Shown: positions 27,333-35,768, counted from the stretch's first letter. The stretch is DNA of 64,000 nucleotides from Pistricoccus aurantiacus (GCF_042682565.1 NZ_JBHUIC010000030.1); one strand, 5' to 3'. Translations and numbers: made by a program. Notes: generated from the sequence alone by a model not told the origin.

Positions 27333-28703
27333 TTAGCCCCGCCTGTCGAGAATCAGCTGCAGCTCGCGCTGCAGCTGACGCACGGCCTGCTGCCCGGTCA
27401 GTTCGCCGCGCAGCACGCGATTGAACGCAATCGCCAGGCGCTGGGACATGGCCGCGTAATACGGTGTGACCGGGCGCAGCCGGGCATCGTCGATCGCGCG
27501 GCGGCCAAGCGTCATGACCGGCACCTGCTCGAGCAGCTGCTCATCGTCGTACAAGGCCTCGAGCGTGGGCAGGAACCCGCCGTCGCGGGCGCGCCGTTTC
27601 TGGCGCTCCGCGGACGTGGCGAAGCGGATGAATTCCCAGGCCGCGTCCTGCTTCGACGATCGAGCGTTGATCATCAGATTCCATCCCCCCAGGCAGCTAT
27701 AGGAATTACGCTCCGGGTTGACCCTCGGAATGGGGGCGATGCCGACCTGGTCAGCGCTGAGTCGCGAGCCCTCTTCGTCGATCAAGCCGTAAACGAACGG
27801 CCAGCCGCGCATGAAGACAGCGTCGCCGTTCAAGAACGCCTGGGTGGTATCTTCTTCACGAAAATTCGCCACGTCCCGGGGGGCGACGCCGTTTTCGATC
27901 AGTTCTCTTGCGATGCTCACCCCTCGCGCCGAATCCGCGCTGTTGATCATGATGACGTTGGGAGAGCTCACGTCCATGCCGAAGACCGCGGCGGTCGACA
28001 GATTGCCGGTGAGCACGCGTCCGCCGGCGCTCCACAAGAATTCCAGCATGCTGGCGACGCCACCCTCGTACTGGGCGCCCTGGAAAACGAAACCGTACTT
28101 CGTGCCGGCCTTGTCGCGGGCATCGCTTGCCATCCGCGCAAGCTCGTCCCAGGTCGCGGGCGGTTTGTCATGCCCGGCGGATTCGAGTAGATCGCGGCGA
28201 TAGTAGAGCATGCCGGCGGCGGTGAACCAGGGCACACCCCATAGTCGATTGCGATAACCTGCTGAATCGAGGGGTGCATTCAGGAAATCGCCGGGTGAGT
28301 AGACAGCATTGAAGCGGGCGGTCAAATCCGTGACGTAGCCGCGACTGGCAAAGGCAGCGGTCCAGACCATGTCGCCGCCGAAGACGTCGATGCGGCGGGC
28401 GTCGACCTCGAAATCCGACACGAGCTGGCGGTAGAAGTCGTTCGTGGAGCGTGGCATCACCTGATAGCGCACGCGAATCCTGCCCTCGTACTGCTGATTG
28501 AACGCCTCGATCAGCGCCTGAAGGCTTCCCGAATCATCCGGGCCGAAGGCGAAGGTGAGCTCTTCGGGTTCGTCGGCCGCGGTAGTGCCCAAGGGGGAGA
28601 TGCCCAGCATGGCCATGCCGCCGAGACCCAGGCCGCCCAGCAGCAGGCGGCGTCGAATGGCATCCGGGCATGCAGCCAGGTTTTTATCGATTGGCGGTTT
28701 CAT
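27333..28703 (-). CDS. Tat-exported ABC-type sugar-binding protein
   Basis: A 456-residue family 1 extracellular solute-binding protein. The N-terminus carries a twin-arginine-like signal (AIRRRLLLGGLGLGG), then a mature domain starting near EELTFAFGPDD. Features such as PGDFLNAPLDSAGYRNRLWGVPWFTAAGMLYYRRDLLE and GDAVFMRGWPFVYGL match sugar-binding proteins of the MalE/UgpB type. AGGAGG precedes the ATG. The only adjacent transport gene is a sodium symporter 25 bases upstream on the same strand; no ABC permease or ATPase is in the window. Confidence 0.88.
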   Translation of the reverse strand: MKPPIDKNLAACPDAIRRRLLLGGLGLGGMAMLGISPLGTTAADEPEELTFAFGPDDSGSLQALIEAFNQQYEGRIRVRYQVMPRSTNDFYRQLVSDFEVDARRIDVFGGDMVWTAAFASRGYVTDLTARFNAVYSPGDFLNAPLDSAGYRNRLWGVPWFTAAGMLYYRRDLLESAGHDKPPATWDELARMASDARDKAGTKYGFVFQGAQYEGGVASMLEFLWSAGGRVLTGNLSTAAVFGMDVSSPNVIMINSADSARGVSIARELIENGVAPRDVANFREEDTTQAFLNGDAVFMRGWPFVYGLIDEEGSRLSADQVGIAPIPRVNPERNSYSCLGGWNLMINARSSKQDAAWEFIRFATSAERQKRRARDGGFLPTLEALYDDEQLLEQVPVMTLGRRAIDDARLRPVTPYYAAMSQRLAIAFNRVLRGELTGQQAVRQLQRELQLILDRRG

Positions 28704-28728
28704 GGGGTGTCCTCCTTGGACGCCGTCG

Positions 28729-30312
28729 CTACCAGAACCAGATGACGATGATCGCGGTGACGACCATCAGCACCATCGACTGGTAGCGATAGTTCTGCCA
28801 GGCCGGCTTGGCTGCCAGGTCCTTGGACTCGTCTTTCAGAATCCGCGTTGTCCAGATCAGCTCATCGACTTCCTCGCCGGGCTTGTGCTGAGTCACCAGG
28901 CTGACGCCGATGATCAGCGCCAGACCGATGAAGAGCAGCACGCTGGCGGAATAGAGAAAATGAAAGTCCACCAGACCGCCCACCTGGATGGTGAAAAATC
29001 CCAGGATGCCGATCCCCAGGCCGCCCACGAACGCGGCGAAGGCGCCGGCGGGGGTGGCCCCGCGCCAGAGGATGCCGACGAAGAAGATCGCGACCACCGG
29101 CGGCGTCACGTAGGCCAGGAGCGACTGGAAATAGCTCCACAGGGACTGGAAGTGGATGATCTGCGGCGCCCAGAACACGACGATCACCATGACGGCCACG
29201 GTGGTCATCTGACCGATGCGCACCAGGGCAGCGTCGCTGGTGTGCGGCCGCAATGGCTTGACGAAGTCCATGGTCACCATGGTCGACACCGAGTTGAGAA
29301 TCGAGTCGACGGTGGAGGTGATCGCGGCAATCAGCGCCGCCAGCACGATGCCGCGCAGCACGATGGGCAGCAGATCGAAGGCGATGGTCGGAAAGGCCAG
29401 GTCCGGCGTCTTCAGATCCGGATACAGTGTCAGCGCCATCAGCCCTGGCAGGATCATGAGAAACAGCGAGGTGAGCTTCAGGAAACCGGCGAAGATCGAG
29501 CCCCAGCGGCCGTGATCCAGGGTCTTGGCGCCCAGGGTGCGTTGCACGATCAGCTGATTGTTGGCCCAGAAATAGATGCCGATGATCAGCACGCCGAACA
29601 GGCCGGGCCAGGGCAGGCTGGGATCGCCGATGGGCCGTATGAGGCTCATGCCGTTTTCCGGGGCGGCCTGGACCATGGCGTCCCAGGAAGGGATCGCGTA
29701 AAACCCGGCAGCAAGCACCAGAGCCGCGCCGAGCAGCAGTACGCAGGCCTGGATGGTGTCGCTGATCACCACCGCGCCGAGCCCACCGAAGTATGACATG
29801 ATGCCCGCCAGTATCGTCAGTACCAGCACGCCCATCCACAGGTCGATGCCCGGAAAAATGGTCTGGATCACCAGCCCTCCGGCATAGAGCGCCCCGGCGC
29901 AGTCGAGAAAGATACTCAGAAAGATCAGCATGCCGGCGAATATGTAGCGCGAGCGGGAATCGAAGCGGCGTTCGAGAAACTCCGGCATGGTGAACACACC
30001 GGAGCGCAGATAAAACGGCAGGAGCATGAAGATGAAGACGACCAGCGCCACCGCGGCGATCCACTCATAGCTGTAGACCGCGATCCCGGAGCTGTAGCCC
30101 GCGCCCGCCATGCCCACGAAGGAGGAGCCGGACATGTTGGTCGCGAACAGCGAAAAACCGATCATCGGCCAGACGAAGTCTCGACCGCCCAGAAAGAAGC
30201 CGCCCGTATCCGATTTCTTGCTACGGCTCAGCCATAGCGGGATGGCGCGACTGGCAATCAGGTAGATGACGACGACAGTGATATCAATCCATGTGATATT
30301 GAAATCTTGCAC
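28729..30312 (-). CDS. Sodium:solute symporter (SSS family, sugar type)
   Basis: A 527-residue inner-membrane symporter with about 14 helices. The SSS signature regions are visible: SLFATNMSGSSFVGMAGAGYSSGIAVYSYEW near residues 55-85 and GIVLAALIAAITSTVDSILNSVSTMVTMDFV around the helix 8 sodium site. The closest characterised type by general layout is SglT, the vibrio sodium/galactose carrier. It starts with GTG at 30312 behind GGAGA. A LacI-type palindrome (30369-30384) lies 57 bases upstream, supporting sugar control. The substrate is unproven. Confidence 0.87.
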   Translation of the reverse strand: MQDFNITWIDITVVVIYLIASRAIPLWLSRSKKSDTGGFFLGGRDFVWPMIGFSLFATNMSGSSFVGMAGAGYSSGIAVYSYEWIAAVALVVFIFMLLPFYLRSGVFTMPEFLERRFDSRSRYIFAGMLIFLSIFLDCAGALYAGGLVIQTIFPGIDLWMGVLVLTILAGIMSYFGGLGAVVISDTIQACVLLLGAALVLAAGFYAIPSWDAMVQAAPENGMSLIRPIGDPSLPWPGLFGVLIIGIYFWANNQLIVQRTLGAKTLDHGRWGSIFAGFLKLTSLFLMILPGLMALTLYPDLKTPDLAFPTIAFDLLPIVLRGIVLAALIAAITSTVDSILNSVSTMVTMDFVKPLRPHTSDAALVRIGQMTTVAVMVIVVFWAPQIIHFQSLWSYFQSLLAYVTPPVVAIFFVGILWRGATPAGAFAAFVGGLGIGILGFFTIQVGGLVDFHFLYSASVLLFIGLALIIGVSLVTQHKPGEEVDELIWTTRILKDESKDLAAKPAWQNYRYQSMVLMVVTAIIVIWFW

Positions 30313-30368
30313 GATTATTCTCCATTTTCGGATCCCGAACGTCCTTGAATGTCACGATCGCCGCCGGT

Positions 30369-30384
30369 CTAAATCGTTTTAGAT
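30369..30384. promoter_or_regulatory. LacI-type palindrome upstream of the sodium symporter operon
   Basis: TCTAAATCGTTTTAGA is a near-perfect 16-base palindrome with central CG. It shares the core AATCGTTT with the operators at 6379 and 11255 but has different outer bases (CTAAA/TTTTAG rather than CTTAA/TTTAAG). The same or a related LacI regulator could bind. The rest of 30385-30590 holds no gene that I can support. Confidence 0.55.
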
Positions 30385-30591
30385 ATTAGTGGCTGAATTT
30401 CATCTCTCGGGTATTGGCTGTCTTTCCAGCTTACGCCTCCATCTGCAGCCTAAGCTCCAAGCGTGCTTGTGCAGTCTAGTTCAATGAAGTTTCCGGTCAC
30501 CCATTAACAATTAGTCGAAACTCGCTGATTCGAGCGTTGAGCGATTCGGTGTCGAGTTAATGCACCGAAGAAAGCTTAGGCGCGCTGGCGA

Positions 30592-30710
30592 AAAGCCCTT
30601 GGCGGGCTTGCTAAGGAGCCCTCAGCGGGTTTGTAAACAAGAGCCTTCAGCGGACTTGTAAAGAGCCCTCGGCGGGTTTGTAAAAGAGCCCTCAGCGGGC
30701 TTGTAAAAAA
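30592..30710. repeat. Five tandem 22-25 base hairpin repeats at the 3' end of glycerate kinase
   Basis: Copies begin at about 30593, 30616, 30641, 30663 and 30686. Each reads roughly GAGCCCTCAGCGGGTTTG followed by TAAA, and contains an inverted pair AGCCC/GGGCT, so each can fold as a small hairpin followed on the minus strand by a T-containing stretch. The last copy includes the final codons and TGA stop of the glycerate kinase gene, suggesting serial duplication of that gene end into a multi-terminator. Confidence 0.75.
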
Positions 30711-31825
30711 AGCCGCAGGATGTTTTCGCAGCGATCCGCCATCAGTTCACTGGAGCGGGAGAGCGCTTCGTCGAGATCCATGGGGCCGTCCGCCAGGGCA
30801 AAAGCGGCGGTGATGCCTTCTTTATAGGCGGCTTTCCAGCCGTCTCCCAAGCGCCCGGCCAATACCACCACCGGCACGTCCTTCGCTTTGGCGGCCCGAG
30901 CGATACCCACCGGGGTCTTGCCGGAAAGGCTCTGGCCGTCCAGTTGACCCTCGCCGGTGATCACCAGGTCCGCGCCGTCGAGCAGGGCGTCGAAGCCGAC
31001 CTGTTCGATGACCAGTTCGATACCCGGGCGCAGCTCGGCGCCGAGAAACGCTCGGGCGGCGAACCCCATGCCGCCGGTGGCGCCGGCGCCGGCCAGATCC
31101 CGATGATCCTCGCCCAACGACTGGGCGGCCAGGTCGGCGAAATGCGCAAGCGCCTTGTCGAGACGTTGAACGTCTTCCGGCGTGGCGCCCTTCTGCGGAC
31201 CGAACACGGCGCTGGCGCCCCGCTCGCCGAGCAGCGGGTTGTCAACGTCCACGGCGGTCTCGACGGTGAGTTTCTCGAGTCGCGGGTCCAGGGTGGACAG
31301 ATCCAGGGTCGCCAGGTTTTCCAGGGCGGCGCCGCCGGCGGGCAGCGCCTCGCCCTTATCGTCCAGCAGCTTCGCGCCCAGCGCCTTGAGCATGCCGGCG
31401 CCGCCGTCGTTGGTGGCGCTGCCGCCCAGGGTCAGCAGCAGGTGGGTCGCTCCGGCATCCAGGGCTTCGCGAATCAGTTCACCGACGCCGAAGGTGGTGC
31501 TGTGCAAGGCGGTGCGCTCCTCCCGGGAAATCTGCTGCAAGCCGCTGGCTTCCGCCAGCTCGACGAAGGCGGTGCGAGACTGGGCGTGCCAGCCCCAGGT
31601 GGCGTCGATGGGACGTCCCAGCGCATCCTGCACCTTGGCCTTGCGCGCTTCCGCCCCGGTGGAGGCCAGCACCGCCTCCAGGGTGCCTTCTCCGCCATCA
31701 CCCATGGGACAGCAAACCACGTCCGCCTTCGGGCAGGCGCGTCTGACACCTTCCGCCATGGCCTTGGCGGCGGCGCTGGCGGGGAGAGCGTCCTTGTAGC
31801 TATCCGGCGCAATCAGAATCTTCAT
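30692..31825 (-). CDS. Glycerate kinase (GlxK/GarK family)
   Basis: A 377-residue cytoplasmic kinase that phosphorylates D-glycerate, probably at O-2 as in this family. The N-terminal MKILIAPDSYKDALPASAAAKAMAEG and the block CCPMGDGGEGTLEAVL are diagnostic, with LLLTLGGSATNDGGAGMLKALG and VITGEGQLDGQSLSGKTPVGIA following. The start at 31825 follows AAGAGA; the longer frame upstream lacks a site. The gene stands alone, with no glyoxylate genes visible nearby. Its stop codon lies in the loop of a hairpin that is repeated downstream. Confidence 0.92.
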   Translation of the reverse strand: MKILIAPDSYKDALPASAAAKAMAEGVRRACPKADVVCCPMGDGGEGTLEAVLASTGAEARKAKVQDALGRPIDATWGWHAQSRTAFVELAEASGLQQISREERTALHSTTFGVGELIREALDAGATHLLLTLGGSATNDGGAGMLKALGAKLLDDKGEALPAGGAALENLATLDLSTLDPRLEKLTVETAVDVDNPLLGERGASAVFGPQKGATPEDVQRLDKALAHFADLAAQSLGEDHRDLAGAGATGGMGFAARAFLGAELRPGIELVIEQVGFDALLDGADLVITGEGQLDGQSLSGKTPVGIARAAKAKDVPVVVLAGRLGDGWKAAYKEGITAAFALADGPMDLDEALSRSSELMADRCENILRLFLQAR

Positions 31826-32199
31826 CGATAATCTCTTGTGGTTATGGTTGTGGCAAAGAGCAGCCGCTGTAAAAAACGGTGTGTGAGGCAAAGCGCGTAT
31901 TGTCATCAAAAGAGCTTACCCATTGCGCTTGGGTCTAGGAAAGCGAAAGGCGGGGCCGAGGAGCCTTTTTTGCGTGATACCGCTTATCAGAAAACCCGGC
32001 AGGCCTGCTGCGATGTCACGAACGCGAGAAATGTCAGTACGCCGATATGATCGAACCAGGAAGACCTATCGCTGGATTATGCCTATGCTGGGAGTAGCCG
32101 TTTTTCGGGTGGGAACTCTCTCATCATTTCATCAGGCGTCTCGCTACCGGCCGCGCCAATGGCGACGAACCGGGACGACGCCGTTATCGGAGAAGCGCC
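31826..32199. other. Intergenic region between divergent glycerate kinase and lipoprotein genes
   Basis: This 374-base stretch should hold the two divergent promoters. I see no convincing ORF, tRNA, strong hairpin or operator in it. Confidence 0.5.
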
Positions 32200-32751
32200 A
32201 TGCGTCGTGTGTGGTTCCTATGCTTGCTGGGGCTGAGCCTGATCGGCTGTGTTACCGATTCCTCGTCGCTGCCGCGAAACGGCGCGCCTCTCGCTCCCGC
32301 CTGTACCTGGCCGGTCACCGAGGAAGATACCCTGGCGTATTCTCGTCGGGCTATTGTCGCTCTCGAGGCTCAGGAGTTTCGTATCATCGATACGGACCTG
32401 TCCTTGGGCTTGATCAATGCTCAGCGTCAGCGGGTGCTGGTGGGCTATTCCAGCGCCGGTCGCAACGGCTGGGGTGGGGGTGGCATCTTTGGCTGGGCCG
32501 GCTCCGGAGGTGGGGGTGTTGGCATTGGCCTGGGGAGTGGCGCCGGCTTCGGGGGATACGCCGTGGATCCGCTGCGGGAGGAGCGTTTGACGCTGCTGAT
32601 CGATAACGACACGGTCAGGCTTTCCCGCAATATTCGCATCATCGAGGCGGACGGCTGGGTACGCACCAGCCACGCCGCCGCCAGTGAGGATTTCTGCCGC
32701 GAACTGCGTCAGACCATCGAGGCATCCCCTGTTCGAGAGGTGCGACCGTGA
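32200..32751 (+). CDS. Glycine-rich putative outer-membrane lipoprotein
   Basis: A 183-residue lipoprotein with the lipobox LSLIGC (Cys at residue 17). The middle (about residues 85-118) is a glycine-rich stretch, GWGGGGIFGWAGSGGGGVGIGLG, which may insert in or contact a membrane. The flanking parts look beta-structured. GGAGAA precedes the ATG. Its stop overlaps the GTG start of the next lipoprotein gene by four bases, so the two probably act together. No characterised family recognised. Confidence 0.75.
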   Translation: MRRVWFLCLLGLSLIGCVTDSSSLPRNGAPLAPACTWPVTEEDTLAYSRRAIVALEAQEFRIIDTDLSLGLINAQRQRVLVGYSSAGRNGWGGGGIFGWAGSGGGGVGIGLGSGAGFGGYAVDPLREERLTLLIDNDTVRLSRNIRIIEADGWVRTSHAAASEDFCRELRQTIEASPVREVRP

Positions 32752-33152
32752 CGTTCTTGATGAAGCGCTTTAAGGCGTTAGGATTCAGCTCCATAACGCA
32801 TTGGCTGGGTATCGTCGGTCTGACGCTGATGCTGACGGCTTGCGCCACGTCTCGGCAGCCGGCGGAACCGCGAATCGTTACCCTGGCGGCGGCGCCCGCG
32901 GCGGTATTCAAGCCGACCCTGGTGATGCTGGTGGAACAAGGCTATGTGATCGATCTGGCGGATCCGCAGCTGGGACGCATCGATGCGCAGTTGGCCGAAG
33001 GTGCCGGCTATCGTCTGCGCTGGGATATCGAGGACGCCGAAGGCGGTTCCCGGATCGGCGTTCGCGGCTGGAGTGGAAGTGGGCCCTTGGCGCCCTACGC
33101 GCTGGACCCACTGCTGGTGGAGTTGAGTTCACGGCTGGGGCTCGGCCCCTGA
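32748..33152 (+). CDS. Putative lipoprotein, partner of the preceding gene
   Basis: A protein of up to 134 residues with an N-terminal hydrophobic stretch and lipobox LMLTAC. The mature part is short (about 100 residues) and carries VFKPTLVMLVEQGYVIDLADPQLGRIDAQL, which parallels IVALEAQEFRIIDTDLSLGLINAQ in the upstream lipoprotein; the two appear to share a small repeated domain. The start is GTG at 32748 overlapping the previous stop, or ATG at 32760. Function unknown. Confidence 0.7.
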   Translation: MTFLMKRFKALGFSSITHWLGIVGLTLMLTACATSRQPAEPRIVTLAAAPAAVFKPTLVMLVEQGYVIDLADPQLGRIDAQLAEGAGYRLRWDIEDAEGGSRIGVRGWSGSGPLAPYALDPLLVELSSRLGLGP

Positions 33153-33156
33153 GGGG

Positions 33157-33582
33157 CTACCCCGAGAAATCGATGGCGTCGATCTGCGCCAGAATGCGGG
33201 CCCGCATGTCCGCCTGCTCCTCCAGCGTATAAGCCACCGCCTCGCCGTGGCCCCACACCGGCCCTGGCCAGGCGTCGTCGTCGCGTTTGCGTATCACTAC
33301 ATGCAGATGCAGCTGCGTGACCTGGTTGCCCAGGGTCGCCAAGTTGAGTTTGTCGCCTTCCAGGGTGTCTTTCATGGCTTGGCCCAGCAGCGTTGCCTCT
33401 CGCCAGAGCTGGGTCTGATCTTCCCGGCTCAGCTCGAATACTTCGCTGATATCACGACGAAGCGGCACCAGTACCAGCCAGGGGAAGCGACGATCGTTCA
33501 TCAGGCGCACCTGCGAAAGCGGCAGGTCGATGACCGGCAGAGTATCTTCCACCAGGCGCGGATCCAGAGGCAGGTCGTTCAT
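33157..33582 (-). CDS. HIT-family protein
   Basis: A 141-residue protein with the histidine triad region near residues 88-100. The motif reads QLHLHVVIRKRDDDAWPGPVWG: the first His of HxHxHxx is Gln here, as in many proteobacterial members of this subgroup. Nucleotide hydrolase or transferase activity on dinucleotide-type substrates is the family norm, but the substituted His leaves activity uncertain. It converges with the lipoprotein pair with only four bases between stops. Confidence 0.85.
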   Translation of the reverse strand: MNDLPLDPRLVEDTLPVIDLPLSQVRLMNDRRFPWLVLVPLRRDISEVFELSREDQTQLWREATLLGQAMKDTLEGDKLNLATLGNQVTQLHLHVVIRKRDDDAWPGPVWGHGEAVAYTLEEQADMRARILAQIDAIDFSG

Positions 33583-33666
33583 TGTCGAGTTCCTTGAGTC
33601 AAAAGCTTGTAGCGTCAGAGCGTTGCCTCGATCATGCCGGATTCGCCAACGCTTGGAAAACTGTGC

Positions 33667-34461
33667 ATGTCATCGTTCGAGGTTGTTTCTGGGTCGCTGG
33701 AAGAGTTGCTTCAACAGTCCTGGTTCGAAGCCGTGGTGCTGGTACTTGTGGGGCTGCTGGCGGGTTTTATCAACGTGCTTTCCGCCGGCGGTTCGATGCT
33801 GACCCTGCCGCTGCTGATGTTTCTGGGGTTGCCGCCTCAGGTCGCCAACGGCACCAATCGGATCGCCATCACCCTTCAAAGCGTTTCCGCGGTGGTCAAT
33901 TTCTGGCGGGCCGGAGCGCGGCATCTCGCCCTGAGTTTGCGGCTGAGCGTGCCTGCGGTGATTGGCTCGCTGCTGGGTGTCTGGCTTGCTCTGAAAGTGT
34001 CGGATGCGCTGTTCGAGGCGGTGCTGATCGGCGTGATGGTAGCCAGCGCCGCCGTGATGCTGCTGCCCCAGCCGAAGCTCGATACCCGGCCGCTGAATCG
34101 GGAGCGGCTGACGCCGGCGATATACCTGGCCATGTTCGTCATCGGCGTCTACGGCGGCTTCATTCAGGTCGGCGTGGGGGTGCTGTTTATTGTCGTGCTT
34201 TACCGCATGCTCAAGATCGATCTGGCGCAGATCAACGTGTTCAAGGTACTCATCATCCTGATCTATACGCTGCCGGCGCTGGGGCTATTCGTGTATCACG
34301 ATCAGGTTCGCTGGGGGTACGGGCTACTGCTGGCGCTGGGCAGCGTGTCCGGCGCCTGGATTGCAGTGCGAGTCAATCTGAGTGCGCAAGGCGCGCTGTG
34401 GGTGAAATGGCTGACCCTTGCGGTGATTCTGGCTATCGTTTTACGCTTGTTGTTGAGGTAA
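33667..34461 (+). CDS. TauE/SafE-type (TSUP) membrane permease
   Basis: A protein of about 264 residues with eight or so hydrophobic helices. The TSUP motifs GFINVLSAGGSMLTLPLLMFLGLPPQVANGTNRIAI and YGGFIQVGVGVLFI are the two repeated half-signatures. Members export sulfite, sulfoacetate or other organosulfur anions; the substrate here is unknown. Start is uncertain between 33667 (GGAAAA upstream) and 33634. Confidence 0.87.
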   Translation: MSSFEVVSGSLEELLQQSWFEAVVLVLVGLLAGFINVLSAGGSMLTLPLLMFLGLPPQVANGTNRIAITLQSVSAVVNFWRAGARHLALSLRLSVPAVIGSLLGVWLALKVSDALFEAVLIGVMVASAAVMLLPQPKLDTRPLNRERLTPAIYLAMFVIGVYGGFIQVGVGVLFIVVLYRMLKIDLAQINVFKVLIILIYTLPALGLFVYHDQVRWGYGLLLALGSVSGAWIAVRVNLSAQGALWVKWLTLAVILAIVLRLLLR

Positions 34462-34557
34462 ATGAGGAAATCATGGTAAATCATTGAATTACCGGTAACG
34501 CGACTGTCGTATCGCTGCCGATTCAAAACGCTTGATCCAAGGAAAGAGGAAACGTTC

Positions 34558-34689
34558 ATGAAAAAGATACTGTCACTCGTGTTTCTGTCGCTGTTCACCG
34601 TCTCACTGCTGAGCGGCTGCAATACCTTCCGCGGCGCCGGTGAAGATATCGAGCAGGGCGGAGAAGCGGTTCAGGACGCGGCCAGCTAA
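34558..34689 (+). CDS. Entericidin A/B-like small lipoprotein
   Basis: A 43-residue lipoprotein (MKKILSLVFLSLFTVSLL, then SGCNTFRGAGEDIEQGGE and a C-terminal AVQDAAS). The lipobox is LLSGC and the CNTFRGAGEDIEQGGEAV block is the EcnA/EcnB signature. AAGAGGAAA precedes the ATG. In E. coli the pair acts as antidote and toxin peptides; here only one copy is visible, followed at once by a perfect terminator hairpin. Confidence 0.88.
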   Translation: MKKILSLVFLSLFTVSLLSGCNTFRGAGEDIEQGGEAVQDAAS

Positions 34690-34711
34690 GCGTTAGCGCG
34701 GTCATCCAAGT

Positions 34712-34741
34712 AGACGAGCAGGCCCGAAGGCCTGCTCGTCT
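34712..34741 (+). terminator. Strong Rho-independent terminator after the entericidin-like gene
   Basis: A perfect 13-base stem (AGACGAGCAGGCC with GGCCTGCTCGTCT) closed by a CGAA tetraloop and followed by CTTTTAT. It separates the small lipoprotein gene from the convergent membrane protein gene. Confidence 0.92.
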
Positions 34742-34760
34742 CTTTTATAATCGAGCCTCT

Positions 34761-35768
34761 TCAGGCGTACTTTTCCTTCCACTGCTGACGACTGATTTCC
34801 GTCTTGAGGATTTCCAGTATGTCCACCAGTGCCTGCTCGGTGATTCGGCTGCTGCGCTCGTCCACCTCGAGAAGCGTGTCCATGGCGTTCGAGGTGACAC
34901 CTTCGACCAGGTTGCTGAATTCCGGAGAGCGCATACCCATGATCGCTTCGTTGACCAGTCGACAGACGATATCGCTCAGCGTGTCGTCCAAGACACGGCT
35001 CAGCTGTTCCCCCATCGGCAGGCGTCTCAGCCGCTGGATTTCCGGGCTGTCTTCCAGCGCGCGGCCGATCAACGCGCTGATATAGCGCATCAGGTCGCCT
35101 CGACGGTTCCGGTAGGCGCCATCCACCATGGTTTCGATACGCTGGGCGATCTCGCGGATCAACTCCTCTCGGCGTGGCATGATCACCTGTTCGATCATCC
35201 GTTGGGACAGGGAGTTGTCCTTTTGAATCTGCTGCTGCACGTTACCGAGCAGGCGCACGGCGATTCGATCCGACAGCTCCTCCAGCAGGATGTCGTAATA
35301 CTTGTAAAGGAAGTGATAGATCCACCAGCCGCGCATGTCGATAAGGTTCATTTTCTGCAGCCGCAGCAGCAGCCCCAGGATGCGCAAGGCCCGCAGCAGG
35401 CGAAACCCGGCCAGGGGAATGCAGCCCAGCACGTCGTACCAGTGCACGAAAGGGTAGAAGAACCAGCGATGGTAACGGCGTTCGATGATGGCCGCTGCCC
35501 AGCCGAGCAGTACATCGAAGATGAAGATCGACACGAAGACCAGGTCGATCTCGTAGAAGTTGGCGTGGATATTCTGCTGATAGGCTTGATAAAGCCTCGG
35601 CGCCATCGCCTCGAACGCCTCGTTCAATGGCGGGATGATGAAAAGGCTGTCGAAGAGCAGCAGCGTCAGGTTGATGCCCACCAGTACGATGATGAAGACA
35701 TCCCAGGCCAGGTGCAGCCATTCCGTGCCGGAGCGCTGTTGCGAATGAGAAAGAAAGGATGAAGGCAT
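34761..35768 (-). CDS. Membrane protein with a voltage-sensor-like domain and no pore
   Basis: A 335-residue protein. Residues about 20-140 hold four hydrophobic segments; the last (FRLLRALRILGLLLRLQKMNLI) has regularly spaced Arg residues like a voltage-sensor S4. No pore helix or selectivity filter follows. Residues 150-335 are a long, charged, mostly helical cytoplasmic part. This resembles the N-terminal half of an ion transporter; the protein might sense voltage or mechanics, or only be structurally alike. Function unknown. Confidence 0.75.
   Translation of the reverse strand: MPSSFLSHSQQRSGTEWLHLAWDVFIIVLVGINLTLLLFDSLFIIPPLNEAFEAMAPRLYQAYQQNIHANFYEIDLVFVSIFIFDVLLGWAAAIIERRYHRWFFYPFVHWYDVLGCIPLAGFRLLRALRILGLLLRLQKMNLIDMRGWWIYHFLYKYYDILLEELSDRIAVRLLGNVQQQIQKDNSLSQRMIEQVIMPRREELIREIAQRIETMVDGAYRNRRGDLMRYISALIGRALEDSPEIQRLRRLPMGEQLSRVLDDTLSDIVCRLVNEAIMGMRSPEFSNLVEGVTSNAMDTLLEVDERSSRITEQALVDILEILKTEISRQQWKEKYA

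Noticed and set aside
30592..30710. Possible CRISPR array
   Set aside because: Units are directly adjacent with no spacers, are imperfect, and derive from the glycerate kinase gene end; no cas genes.
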